A stretch of DNA of 64,000 nt from NCBI GenBank assembly GCA_037042915.1, contig CM073196.1, positions 2,976,001 through 3,040,000 on the forward strand, given 5' to 3'. The notes beneath the pieces were generated by a model. It had not been told where the DNA came from. It was given only the letters and a program-made list of their open reading frames with translations, and made no database searches. Position numbers and translations under genes: made by a program. The stretch comes from Auricularia sp. M13 (Eukaryota; Basidiomycota; Agaricomycetes; Auriculariales; Auriculariaceae). This document shows, in pieces, positions 54,551 to 64,000 of this stretch. Every line of letters begins with the position of its first letter. The first letter of the stretch is position 1.

Positions 54551-54972
54551 CTACATCCTCATTCCAAGGCGGTTCTCCAGCTTCTCGCAGTAGACGGACA
54601 GCCTCCCAATCTCCTTCAGATTCGTCTTAACCTCCTTCTGCAAGTCGTTGCTGTCGTCGAAATCGTCGCAGAGCTTCTCCCAGTCCTTCTCCCACGCATC
54701 CAGGCTATCTTTGCTGTGCCCCTCCGCAAGCTCGAGGTACGCCTCGCGAAGACGGTCCCATTTGTCGCTCGGTGCGGATTCTGCGTTTGCTGGGTCCTCC
54801 GTGCGACGGGCGGCTTTGGTTGGCGGCGGCGTACTCGGCAGCGAGCTCGCGACACGTTTGCGATTCTTCGCAGGTTGCGACCCGGTTTCTTCAACCTCTT
54901 TTGCAGCAGGTGAGGCTCGCTGGCTCGCAGGCGTCGTCTCCGACGCTGTCGGCGGTGTTGGCTGGCGCTCCA
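54551..54972 (-). CDS. Hypothetical coiled-coil protein (gene A)
   Basis: ATG 54972 (MERQPTPPTASETTPAS) gives 140 residues. The N-terminal half is disordered (Ser/Thr/Pro) with a basic patch, NRKRVASSLPSTPPPTKAAR. The C-terminal half is strongly helical and acidic with heptad-like spacing: DKWDRLREAYLELAEGHS, LDAWEKDWEKLCDDFDDSND, EVKTNLKEIGRLSVYCEKL. The frame is open to 55015. It reads away from the motif-rich spacer 55060-55600, sharing that spacer with gene B. I do not recognise the family. Confidence 0.55.
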
Positions 54973-55059
54973 TAGATTCTGCAACGCTAGAGGGATGCGT
55001 CGGTTGCGACCACAATGAGCAACTCTGATTCTTTTTAAGTAGATCACATTGTCAGTCAC

Positions 55060-55590
55060 CAGGCGCGACTGCGTCTCGGCTATGGTCACTCGGCGCGCCT
55101 GCTGAATGCTATCTTTGGTTTTCTCAGTCGCGCCTGCATCATCATCGCCGTGAAAACTATGGGCGCCCGCGCCAGGCATGCACATCATCATCGGCCTAAC
55201 ACTCCCTGAGCCTCGCTTACTATCATATTGCGATTCATTCCAGCCTTACTGCCCTCCTAGAGACTCGCAGGCGGTCGATACCTTCCTGTACACCTGCGCA
55301 CGCCTGCCTGCGCAGGATACAGACCAGGCGCGACTGCGATCGATGTGTTGATGACACAACCTCTGCAGTCGCGCCTGCTGCAGGTGCAAGCTCCGGCTCA
55401 GGTGCGCCTGCGATTGATCTTTACGCGCGCTGTCATATCTGTAGTCGCGCCTACTCCGTGCGTAACCATCATCGCAGTCGCGCCTGAGACAGAGCTTAGG
55501 CCTCCTGCAGGCGCCCCTACAAAGGTGGCGATATCACATGCAGTCGCGCCTGACTCTCGCACAGGCGCCGCAGTCATGCCTGCAAAGCCT
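55060..55590. promoter_or_regulatory. GCAGTCGCGCCTGC motif cluster 1
   Basis: About nine copies of GCAGTCGCGCCTGC or its reverse GCAGGCGCGACTGC, perfect or with one or two changes. Positions: near 55060, 55090, 55124, 55324, 55365, 55441, 55474, 55540 and 55562. They lie between divergent genes A and B. Confidence 0.8.
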
Positions 55591-55603
55591 ACACGATTCT
55601 CCA

Positions 55604-55610
55604 TATAAAT
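55604..55610 (+). promoter_or_regulatory. TATA-like box of gene B
   Basis: TATAAAT lies 47 bases upstream of ATG 55657, immediately after the motif cluster. Confidence 0.5.
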
Positions 55611-55656
55611 GAGACCGGCTCCTTGGAATCATTCTCTCCTCCCAACAGTTCCAACC

Positions 55657-55932
55657 ATGTCCTCGTCGCCGCCGCCGCCGCTCTTCACCGACACCGTCCC
55701 TTCTCCCTTCAGCTATCAGTTCGTCGTGTTGGTCGACGGGGTCCCGCAAGCTCTCTTTAGAGAGGCCCCCCCCATCACCATGGAGCAATGGCTGGAGTCA
55801 AAGCGCGTTCGCATGTCCAAGGTCCTGGACGAGTGCCCCCTTCTGAAGCGCGTGCTCTTTCCGGTGAGGTTTCGCAGTGAGGCTTCTCAGCTGCAGGCAC
55901 TCATTCTCAATCCTACGCAGTCATTGCGTTGA
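55657..55932 (+). CDS. Small hypothetical protein, 91 aa (gene B)
   Basis: ATG 55657 (MSSSPPPPLFTDTVPSPFSY), stop at 55930-55932. It contains QFVVLVDGVPQALFREAPP and EQWLESKRVRMSKVLDECPL, a compact amphipathic pattern compatible with a small folded protein. A TATA-like box and a dense motif cluster precede it, and another cluster follows. No family recognised, no signal peptide, no membrane segment. Confidence 0.55.
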   Translation: MSSSPPPPLFTDTVPSPFSYQFVVLVDGVPQALFREAPPITMEQWLESKRVRMSKVLDECPLLKRVLFPVRFRSEASQLQALILNPTQSLR

Positions 55933-56109
55933 ACGCCCGTTGCGCGCGAAGTGCTACGCGTTTGTATCAGCAGTTGAGACTATTCTGTACATTGCGAGCA
56001 GTCCTCAATGTCAATCGTATTCGCCGCGTATCGTTAACTGAGTCGTGCTGACCGAGCATGAACGACACGGGACAATGAAGCTCCCATGGGAGAGACACGA
56101 CAATTTTAG

Positions 56110-56330
56110 TACCAGCAGGCGCGACTGCAGAGAACCTGCGGATGCGGCGGGCGCACCTGCATTTGATCGCACAGCTCAGGACCAGTCGTGACTGGCCCTC
56201 GTTAAATGCACGGTGCAGGAGCGACTGCGGGATGCGGACATCAGTCCCAGTCGCGCCTGGTCGTGATGTTGTGCAGGGAGCAGGCGCGACTGCGGTTCAC
56301 AACGCCGTCTTTGCAGTCGCGCCTGCGCTG
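56110..56330. promoter_or_regulatory. GCAGTCGCGCCTGC motif cluster 2
   Basis: Copies near 56115, 56183 (diverged), 56216, 56248, 56280 and 56313, alternating in orientation. The cluster lies just upstream of gene C. Confidence 0.8.
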
Positions 56331-56392
56331 CCGCCATAATTATATCATGCAGCGGCCTGCGAATCTCAGTCTTTTAGTCTTGATCTTATCCC

Positions 56393-56623
56393 ATGTCCTC
56401 AACACCCTCACCCGCTGAGCAGGCAGTCGGCCCAAGCATCCAGTGGGGCGATACCCAGCCTATTGAACAGGCTTTCGCTTCTCTCCGCGCCCTGACTCTT
56501 CCCGCTCTCGCCAACGATGAGACGACATCGAGGTCCTCCAAGGCACAGTACACACGGGTTCATGCCATTCTAGCCGAGCAGACCGTTCTCTTGGTCACGC
56601 GGGACGCTCAGCTCGAACAGTAA
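56393..56623 (+). CDS. Small hypothetical protein, 76 aa (gene C)
   Basis: ATG 56393 (MSSTPSPAEQAVGPSIQWGD) to the TAA at 56621-56623. The second half is a probable helix: QYTRVHAILAEQTVLLVTRD. TATAT at 56341, about 50 bases upstream, and motif cluster 2 form a plausible promoter. Its length and Ser/Pro start resemble gene B, but I see no clear sequence relation. Confidence 0.5.
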   Translation: MSSTPSPAEQAVGPSIQWGDTQPIEQAFASLRALTLPALANDETTSRSSKAQYTRVHAILAEQTVLLVTRDAQLEQ

Positions 56624-56830
56624 ACAACTCCGCATCGTACGTCTGCTCATTGAAGTCGCGGCTTATTCACTGATGCGCATAGTAGCTTAATTTTCTAGTT
56701 GTTTGTTCGGATAGTGCCTCTCCAACGTGTTAGAATACCTCACTCAATCTTCTTGATCACGGGCGCGTTCAATATACGCAGAAGGGCTTCATCTATTACT
56801 TATCGCATCAGAAGAGCGCGCGAAAGACAC

Positions 56831-59800
56831 CTAAGGCCCGGATTGAGACTCGGGAAGATACAAGTTGCCGCCGCCACCAGCAGCGACATCCGCATCCAAG
56901 GCGGATTCCCAATCATGGCGGTCACCACCCTGTTGAAGCATGAGTTGCTGTGGATTCACCGTCCCTCGCCCGCTCGAGCCGCCGTTGTTGCCCCAATAGT
57001 CGACTGATGCCCCACTTGAAGATGGATTGAAGCGCCAGCCGGCGTCAAAATGTTGACCCGTGTGCGGGTCCAACGCAACGCCGGCGTGCGGTGTCGCCAT
57101 TGGCCGCGAGACAGGAAGTCGGTCGCGCGATGATGGGTGCTACGGTGGGTGGGGCAGCTCGCCTAGTCGGCCCAGCGCGCCGTCGAGAGTTGTGCCCGCG
57201 ACGAAATGTTCCACCCCGTGCGGGTCGAATGCAACGCCCGCGTGTGTCGCCATCGGACGCGAGAGGCGGGACGGCTCGCCGAGTCGTCCTAAGGCCCCGT
57301 CAAGGCTGCTGCTCTGCTGCATTCGCAAAGGCAACCAGTCGCGCGCGGGGAGAGTGCTTTGGTGAGTGTGGGCGTCGTCAAGGTGCAGCTGCGAGTTCTG
57401 CTGTCCCATCAGGACGCCCAGGTGTCCGCGCCGTACTGCCGGGTTGAGGGATTCATCCCAGATTCCAGGGTGTGGCGAGAAGCGATCATCGTTCGTGGGC
57501 ATGTCGCTCTGGTAGCCCTGCATGCCATAGGACTCCTGAGGAACGAGCTCATCGTCGCGCGATGACGCGGACTGGTGCGACGGAGCGAGAGAGGATGCGC
57601 GATGGGAGGCGGTGAACACCGTGGACGATGCAGCGAATTGTGACGGCGGCGCTTGGACGTTGTGACGACGCTGCGCGAATCCGAGTGGCTGTATCTCGAG
57701 CGAAGACGCCGTGCCCGCTCCCGAAATCTGTGGCTCTAACGATTGGCGAGCCGTGGGACGAGTATCCTGCGTCAACGACACAGTCGAAGGTGCTGTCGAG
57801 CCACCGGGCGCAGTCGAAGGTGCAGTTGAGCCACCCCGTGCCGGCATATGTGCGTGGCCCGCAGGCGCAGTCGGCAGCGTCAGCCCGTGCACGCGCATGT
57901 GCGAGGGACCTGACACCTGAGTAGGACGGGGCATGCCGGGGGCGCGTGACGACGTCGCGACGGAATCTGACATGCTGTCGCCTCCAGCTGACGATGTCGC
58001 GATCGACTCAGGTAGGCTCGGCGCGCGCATGGAGGTCTGCAATCGGAAGGTTAGCAAACCTCGCCTTGACGGTCAAGCATGTGAAACGTACCGGATCCTT
58101 AGCTTTCCTAGTCTCGTGTCCGCCACCGGTGGCGTTGCGCTTCGATTTGGACGACTTGCCGCCTTGCAGCTTCTTATCCGCAGATGAGTCGACATCTTCG
58201 TCCTCCTCGTCCGTAAAGCCCTCGACCTTCGTCCTCCGCGGCCGTATCATCGCTTCTGGAAACACCGGGTTGCCGTACCGCGAGAGTTGCGTTACAAGGT
58301 CACCCACGCGCAGCAGGACCTTTCCGGACCGCGTTGTCCACACCGGCGTTTCGTACCAAGCATCCCAATCATTGCCCATAAGTGCAAGAGATTCTAGAGG
58401 AAGATTTAGCGCACAGCAGCATACTCTATACGCCAACGCACCTTGCGAGAGATCTTCGAACCGAAGAATCTTCTTCGGGTCGAAATCGGGGCTGTCGCGC
58501 TTGACGACGATCTCTTTCCACGTCGGGAGCCCTGGCCGTCCGTCACGCGACGTGGGCACGCTGAAGATTTCGCTGTCCTCCATCTCCTCGAGCGTGCCGG
58601 TGGAGTGCCGATGTCCTTGGAACAGGAAACGCATGAGCTTTTTTTGTTGAGGGACCGGCCATTTGCCCCTCCCGACGTTTGGCAACGACACATCATCGGG
58701 CCAGCCGACGACGCATTTCCTGGAGAGGAGCACTAATCCAGGAAGTTTCGTCCACGCGACATCGTCCTTGTTGTCCACGGCCTCGCCGCGAAGCTCTTCT
58801 GAAAACGGCTCGAGGTAAGTATACAACGCTGCCAATCGCGCGGCAGGAAACGTACTCTGCCAGAACGAGAACGCGTGCTTGACCGTTTCGCGGTGCAAGT
58901 CTTGCGACTTCCCCCCGAAGATGCGCTGGAAGGCCTCCCGACTCCAATCGCCCTTCTCGGCTTCAGTCAGAAGGTGCACTCTACGCCGAATCAGAACTAG
59001 ACTACAGCATTGCAGCAGAGATGCTCACCCGAATACGTTTGCGAAGTCACCTATCAATGAACGGAAGCTCAGCAACTTCGTGTTCATCCACTTCTGTGCG
59101 ACGTCGGTATTGGAATAACAGCCATTCATGGCGACGGCAGCGGTGTTGGACTTGTCGACGCAGATCATAAATCCGAACGTCGCGATGCGGTAGTTCGTCC
59201 AGTAAGGGCGCGTCTACGATCTCAGGTCAGACGCCGCACACGGAGGCAAGAAATCACATACCATGCCCTCGAGGTCGGTCGACAACCTGTGCATGACCTT
59301 GAAGGTGTCGCCGGCGTCGACAGTCATTTTTGCAAGCTCCTCGTCGCACTTTTCAGCCCAGTCGAGCAGCTCCTGGCGGTACTGCTTCTTCTGTCGCTTC
59401 GTCATGCTATCCGTCTTGAGATGGTAGTCCAAGCTCCGGCGCGCGTGGTAAGCGTTGAGCGTCTCGCCTTGCAGACACGTCAATCAATCGGCCATTACTC
59501 GCGCGATGGACAATGCCTCGCCACTCACCTTCGTTGCGTGGATTTTCCATGCTCCACCACTCCTCGTAGAGGTTCCACAGCGTCCGGTTTCGTTTGAGCT
59601 TCAACTTGACGCGCGCGAGGTTCCACAGATATTCGAGCGACTTGCCCGTTCTGGCCGCAAAGTCCATGACCCATTGCTCCCACTCGCGCATATTCTCCGA
59701 GAACTCGGCAGCCTGGCCCTTCGAAAGGGGCCCCGGCTTCGACGCGCGCTTGACGCGTTGCACCTCCTCCTCGTCGACGTCGGTCCCGCTGTCCTCGTGT

Positions 59801-61800
59801 TCGCCGTCCGGCGCTGACGGTTCAGGCTGCGGAGCTGCCTTCGCCTTCTTCTTCGCGGCCGGCTTTGCAGTCGATTTCGCTGTTGGCTTCGCGGTCTTGT
59901 TTTTCTTCTTGGTTGGCGGCTGGGCGGGTTCGGTATCGTCCTGCTCAGCCTCGCTGCTGTCGACGACGGCCCGGTCTTTTGTCGCCTGGAAATTATCAGC
60001 ACTTGGTGCAGGCCGGGATTCAGGCTTACATACCTTGGGAAGAACACTAGTGTCGGGATTGGCGTGTTCAATCGGCGCGAATGGTTTGTGGGCTGGCGGC
60101 GCGGGAGGTGATACAGGAGGTTCAGGGGCCTCTTCAAACTGGCCATCGGCCTCGACGGGTTCTTCGTCGCCGTCGGCATCCGCGTCTACATCAGACATGT
60201 CCTGCTCCTATGAAGAGTCAGCTCTGTACGGTCTGTCGTGGTCCAGCTGATACGAACCAGTGCAACGAGCCCGCTAGCATTTAGGCCGCGACCGCGTCCG
60301 AAGCCGATACCGCGCGCGCGATCACTGCTGGATCCGCGACCGCGACCGCGCCCGCTGTCGCCCGCGGCGAGCGGGTCGAGCCCGCGTCCACGTCCCCTGC
60401 CGCGGCCTACAGAATGGGCGCTGCCGCGGGGCCCGCCACGCGCGGGCCGTTTGGTGGCAGGTGGTGCCCCGTCCGTATCGTCGACAATCTAAACATGATA
60501 AATGAATTTGTCGAGAAGATTCAGAAATGTGTGCATACCTCGTCGGCGTCCTCGACCTCGTCCTTCTTTCTCTTCCTTGAGCCGCCCTTGGGTGGAGCTC
60601 GTGGCGGCGCAGCATCTTGATGCTCAAGGGCCTGCGCGATCATGAATGAGCTTTCGAACAAAGGGTCTGCGTGGGGGTGCGCACGAACCTGGTTCGCGCC
60701 TTCGTGTTCGTCCTCGCCGTCGTTGTGGTCATCCTCACGCGCGGGCTGCTCCTTTCTAGAGCCACCCTTGCGCTTGACAGGAGCCGGCTTGTTGACTTCC
60801 AGCACGGCGCCTTCATCCTCGTCAACCTTTGCAAGGAAGGATCAGTCGACGAAGCGTGGCGCGGCGTGACAGCAGGCACGAACCTCTTGCGCGTCCTCGA
60901 AGGCTTCATTCGCCTTCTTTCTCGGGAGATTCTTGCTCTTCACAAGGGGCGGCTTGGGGGCTTGCGGAGCGGCGCCAGAATCGCCAGCAGACTATGCGAT
61001 GAAGATGTCAGAAGTCGGAGACGAGCCTGCGCGAGCGCGCATACGAACCTCGTGCGTGTCCGGGTCCTTCTTCCTCTTCTTTGTACGACTCTTCACCACG
61101 ACAGGGTTATCGGCTGAGCCATCCGCGTCGGCAACCTAAGCGATGATAATGAGCGGTCGTGGAAGCTGAGCCTGCAAGCGCGTGCACGAACCTCGTCCGC
61201 ATCTGCAGCTGCAGCCTTCTTCCTCTTTTGCGCGCGCTTGGTTAATGCGGCAGATTCGCTGACGACGTCGCCATCCTCAGCGGCCTGCGCAATGATGCTG
61301 CTGTCAGCGGTCGAAGGAGGTCCTGCACGAGCTCGCGCACGAACCTCGTCCTCGGCCTCCTGCCGGACCTCGTTCTGCTTCTTCTTTCTCGAGCCGATCT
61401 TGCCGCCCTGCCAGTGCCATTAGTGTGTAGTGGAAGATGCAGCTGAATGGGCTTACTTTCGGCGGCGCGGAGGGAGGTCCAGTCGCGCCTGCTGCTTCAC
61501 CTGCCGGCGCGGCAACGCGTTTCTAACAACATTTAGCAAATGTGAAATATCAGAAAGTTGCGAAAGCATGCGTACCTTTCCGCGCGCTGGCCCAGACGGC
61601 GCAGATGTAGACGGCGCAGACGTGGGCTCTGCGCTGTCTCCGCGCTGTTGGTCTCCGTCGTCAGAGGCGTGCTCCGAGGCCGACGTCGTGTCCTCCGCGT
61701 CGCCTGTCGCTTGGCCTTGGCCATTATCTTCCGGCCCACTCTGCGCTGCGGCGTCCGACGTGGAGGTTGCGACGGCGCGCTGCCGGCGAGTGAGGGCCAT
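56831..61800 (-). CDS. Gene Y2: 16-exon gene of ~1,290 codons with a tandem exon array
   Basis: ATG 61800 (MALTRRQRAVATSTSDAAAQ). Exons 3-8 (61345-61407, 61192-61284, 61049-61135, 60884-60991, 60689-60826, 60539-60631) are all whole-codon. Each carries a basic run (GSRKKK, KRAQKRKK, RTKKRKK, LPRKKAN, KRKGGSRK, GSRKRKK), and exons 3-6 and 8 end in an acidic stretch before a 49-60-nt intron. Exon 9 (60258-60488) is RG-rich (GRGRGRGRG). Exons 10-15 (58092-60207) hold acidic sequence, lysine-rich linkers, a helical region (REWEQWVMDFAARTGKSLEY, RNRTLWNLYEEWW), MTKRQKKQYRQELLDWAEK and NYRIATFGFMICVDKS. Those match gene Y in order. The last exon is Ser/Gln-rich and meets TAG at 57140-57142; a diverged repeat of its end stays open to 56831. 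Probably nuclear, function unknown. Confidence 0.7.
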
Positions 61801-61874
61801 AGCAATCAAGATCCCAGGCGCGCGCCTGGGATCTTATAGTCGCCCGTGTGAGCACACGCCGGCAGCGCCATCTC

Positions 61875-62380
61875 TTTGCAGGCACGCCTGCGAAATTTGA
61901 TGCAGCGGCAGGCGCGACTGCTCGCCATGCATGAGAGCGAGCGCGCGGGAGTTTCGGCGTTTGCCGCGATCCATCTGAAAATCGATTACCATTACGATAA
62001 TGCTTTCCTTGTCATCTGATCTAGGCGAGACTGCTTTATCTTGGCTGTGCCAGCGCCACATGCCAGTCGCGCCTGCTGTGTGGGTCGCAGGTATGATTGC
62101 TGCGATGAGCAGTCGCGCCTGCTGATGATGCCAATATAGCAGTCGCGTCTGCTGGTGATCCTCTCCTGCCTGCGTCTGATGCTCATTAGCAGCAGGCGCG
62201 ACTGCTCGAACTGGTTGCCTTGAAAGGAAACGGTCAGGTGAGCTGCAATCATGCGGTGAGTTGATCTGCTGAGCGGGCGCCACATATAGCGTTCAGAGCA
62301 GGCTCGCCTGCTTATCCTTTTGCGCATGCTGCAGGCGCGACTGCAGGCCAATCGGTGCCTGAGGCAGTCGCGCCTGACAC
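61875..62380. promoter_or_regulatory. GCAGTCGCGCCTGC motif cluster 3
   Basis: Copies near 61879, 61908, 62062, 62109, 62139, 62190, 62298, 62331 and 62363, in both orientations. They lie between the divergent gene Y2 and the gene at 62588. One more perfect copy (61480) falls inside exon 2 of Y2. Confidence 0.8.
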
Positions 62381-62587
62381 GCGAAGTGCATCCAATCGCT
62401 GTCTCATAAGCTGACCCTTCTGTATGCGGTCCTCCGTGCGTTCCTATCCCCACGCCGCGATGTCCTCTCCTGTCCCCTCTGAACCGTGCGTTTTTCGGGG
62501 CAATGACACCCTGCGATGAGCTCACGCTGCTTTATAGGAGTGCCGACGATGGCGTACGCGGGGCGCGCTTGAACGGGGTGAACGGGG

Positions 62588-63571
62588 TTGTGCCGACGTG
62601 AGTCCTTACTTTATCTCGCCCGACAAGTTCATGTGCTCAAGAGATACTTCAGACCCAGCCTGCAGCGCGTATCTTCTGGAGCTGCGTGGCAAGAGCCCTG
62701 GCCAGAGCCCGATCCCAACCAGGTCGGGTCTGGTTGGACTGAGGAAGAGTGCGCCGTCTCCGAAGTTATCCTACAGAGACCCCGTGCTGACGGCTGTGTT
62801 AGCATCGCCATCAGTCGCGGTCCTCCGCCATTGGGGGCCTCAGAACTGCCCACCGTGTCCACCTCAACGGCAGCGCCGGAGCGGTCGTCAAGCGCCGATC
62901 GTGATCTTGCGCTGACGTACGACGGGCTCGTGGAGGAGGTGCTCCGCCGCATCCAGCGCGCTGAGACGGAGGACGACAGCAGCAACAGCAGCAGCGGCAG
63001 CCTCCCGGATGATGACGACGACGACGGGGGGCACATGCTCTGGTTCCACGCCTATCTCGACTTCATCCTCCTCCAGCGCCGCTGCGCCGCCGATCGTCTC
63101 GCCGCCGGCCTCCCCGCCGTCCAGTGCACGAGGCACGCGCCGTGCGACAATTGCCGCCAGCACGAAGGCTCCTTTGTTCCGTCGTCTTTCTGGCATACGA
63201 TGAGCGACGCGAACCTCGAGCGGCACCTGGCGCAGTACCTTCGCGTCCGCGATCGGCTGCCAGCGTGGCGGTCTACGGCGCGGTCTACAATGCCTGTCCA
63301 CCGCCTCCCGCCAGAGGAATTGGCTACCATCCAGGCGTTGGCCACGCAATACTGGCTTGAGTTGGAGGAGTACGCAAGGCAGCTCGGCGCGTGGCCGAAC
63401 AACTCGTTGCTCGCGAACGCCCTTGCCCCGCACGCACCGCACGCCGCTCAGTCGTCAGCTCAGCCGCCCTCGTCGAACGCGGACGACTTGAGCGACGACT
63501 CGGACCTTCCGTCGCTCGTGGACCCGGACGAAGACCGCATTGCGCCGTTCTCTGGCTTTGAGGATCTGTAG
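62588..63571 (+). CDS. Hypothetical acidic protein
   Basis: Open to the TAG at 63569-63571 in one frame with strong codon structure. No ATG lies in its first third, so the true start is probably in an unrecognised upstream exon (TTATAGG at 62532 is a possible TATA box). The first part is low complexity. YDGLVEEVLRRIQRAET precedes an Asp/Ser run (LPDDDDDDGG) and then a more ordered part: HMLWFHAYLDFILLQRRC, CTRHAPCDNCRQHE (a possible Cys/His site), LERHLAQYLRVRDRLPAW, ATQYWLELEEYARQLGAW. It ends in an acidic tail (PSLVDPDEDRIAPFSGFEDL). Family unknown; divergent from Y2 across motif cluster 3. Confidence 0.55.
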   Translation: MCRRESLLYLARQVHVLKRYFRPSLQRVSSGAAWQEPWPEPDPNQVGSGWTEEECAVSEVILQRPRADGCVSIAISRGPPPLGASELPTVSTSTAAPERSSSADRDLALTYDGLVEEVLRRIQRAETEDDSSNSSSGSLPDDDDDDGGHMLWFHAYLDFILLQRRCAADRLAAGLPAVQCTRHAPCDNCRQHEGSFVPSSFWHTMSDANLERHLAQYLRVRDRLPAWRSTARSTMPVHRLPPEELATIQALATQYWLELEEYARQLGAWPNNSLLANALAPHAPHAAQSSAQPPSSNADDLSDDSDLPSLVDPDEDRIAPFSGFEDL

Positions 63572-63637
63572 CGTCGTTGTATTTGGGCCCGGTCCGTGTA
63601 CGGTAGTGGAAGAAGTCCTTCCTGTTCTCGCTCTGCT

Positions 63638-64000
63638 CTACGTACACTGCCAAATGAGAGTGCCTGCCTCGTAACTCTCCTGCAGTGCGTCTGGACTCCC
63701 GTCAAAATAGAGTGAGAGCTCAGTGAGACCTTGGTGAATCCGCCTGGCCCTGTGAGCGAGCTTCTCCAAAGTTCGCTGTTGTCGGCGTTCTCGCCGGTAC
63801 CAGGCCTCCCGGCTTGCAGTGTCCGCGTTTTCGACGACTTGATCGACGAGGTGCGACTTGAAAGCAATGTCCGCCAAAACGCCTTTGGAAAGGCGCGGCT
63901 TTCCCTTGACTGCGATCAGCCTGGTGGTGAGGTCTTCCCAGATAGCGGTCTCGGTGTTGCCGGCGGTCCACAGCTCCAAATCGGCCGCAAGTTTCCCGGC
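63638..64000 (-). CDS. C-terminal end of a gene running off the window
   Basis: The minus-strand frame is open from the window edge to about 63638. It reads LTTRLIAVKGKPRLSKGVL, then FKSHLVDQVVENADTAS, RREAWYRRERRQQRTLEKL (a basic helix, approximate) and TELSLYFDGSPDALQESYE. It is helical and basic. I suspect it is the end of a larger, possibly transposon-related protein because of its neighbours, but I recognise no domain. Confidence 0.45.
   Translation of the reverse strand, partial: AGKLAADLELWTAGNTETAIWEDLTTRLIAVKGKPRLSKGVLADIAFKSHLVDQVVENADTASREAWYRRERRQQRTLEKLAHRARRIHQGLTELSLYFDGSPDALQESYEAGTLIWQCT

Noticed and set aside
62588-63571. Start of the acidic protein at 62588
   Set aside because: No in-frame ATG there; the frame merely opens. 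The true start is left undecided.

Overview
The window reads as part of a filamentous basidiomycete genome, most likely an Agaricomycete. The grounds are GT-AG introns of about 47-60 nt, CxC-type KDZ transposase genes, a Tad1-like LINE, Ngaro/DIRS tyrosine-recombinase retroelements and chromodomain Gypsy elements. No bacterial operons, rRNA genes or CRISPR arrays were seen. Coordinates of exons and insertion junctions were read by eye and may be off by one or two bases.

Almost everything from 1 to about 54 kb is nested transposable elements. From left to right: (a) 1-3.2 kb is largely unassigned and carries a partial LTR. (b) 3.2-5.6 kb is a broken DIRS-type element on the minus strand. (c) 5.6-15.6 kb is a Gypsy chromovirus (Gypsy-A, minus) with both LTRs, interrupted by a subterminal-repeat DNA element, a 380-bp solo LTR and a TTAA-flanked MITE. 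(d) 15.6-16.5 kb is a second, truncated copy of the subterminal-repeat element. (e) 16.7-24.1 kb is a second, older Gypsy (Gypsy-B, minus), interrupted by two solo LTRs in opposite orientation, a 5'-truncated LINE with a 15-bp target duplication, and a DNA element that itself contains a palindromic Tc1-like MITE. (f) 24.15-45.45 kb is the centrepiece: a KDZ transposon bounded by about 395-bp terminal inverted repeats. It carries a KDZ transposase and two accessory genes (X and Y), all on the minus strand. A near-intact 7.5-kb Tad1-like LINE sits inside gene Y. A 5.8-kb Ngaro-like retroelement with textbook split direct repeats sits inside the transposase gene. Without these two passengers the element would be about 8 kb. 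(g) 45.4-50.1 kb is LINE debris, including an ORF1-only LINE split by a DNA element that carries tRNA-like sequence. (h) 50.2-52.9 kb is a second KDZ/Zisupton-type gene with SWIM-like motifs, split by a 1,023-bp solo LTR with a perfect target duplication. (i) 52.9-54.0 kb is the 3' end of a Copia element.

From 54.5 to 64 kb the character changes to short host-like or accessory genes with promoters. These are a coiled-coil protein, two small ORFs, a 16-exon gene of about 1,290 codons (Y2) distantly resembling accessory gene Y, an acidic protein, and the edge of another gene. Y2 carries a tandem array of exon-intron modules. The gaps between these genes hold more than 20 copies, in both orientations, of a 14-bp motif (GCAGTCGCGCCTGC). 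That motif is the best candidate for an undescribed regulatory or transposase-binding signal.
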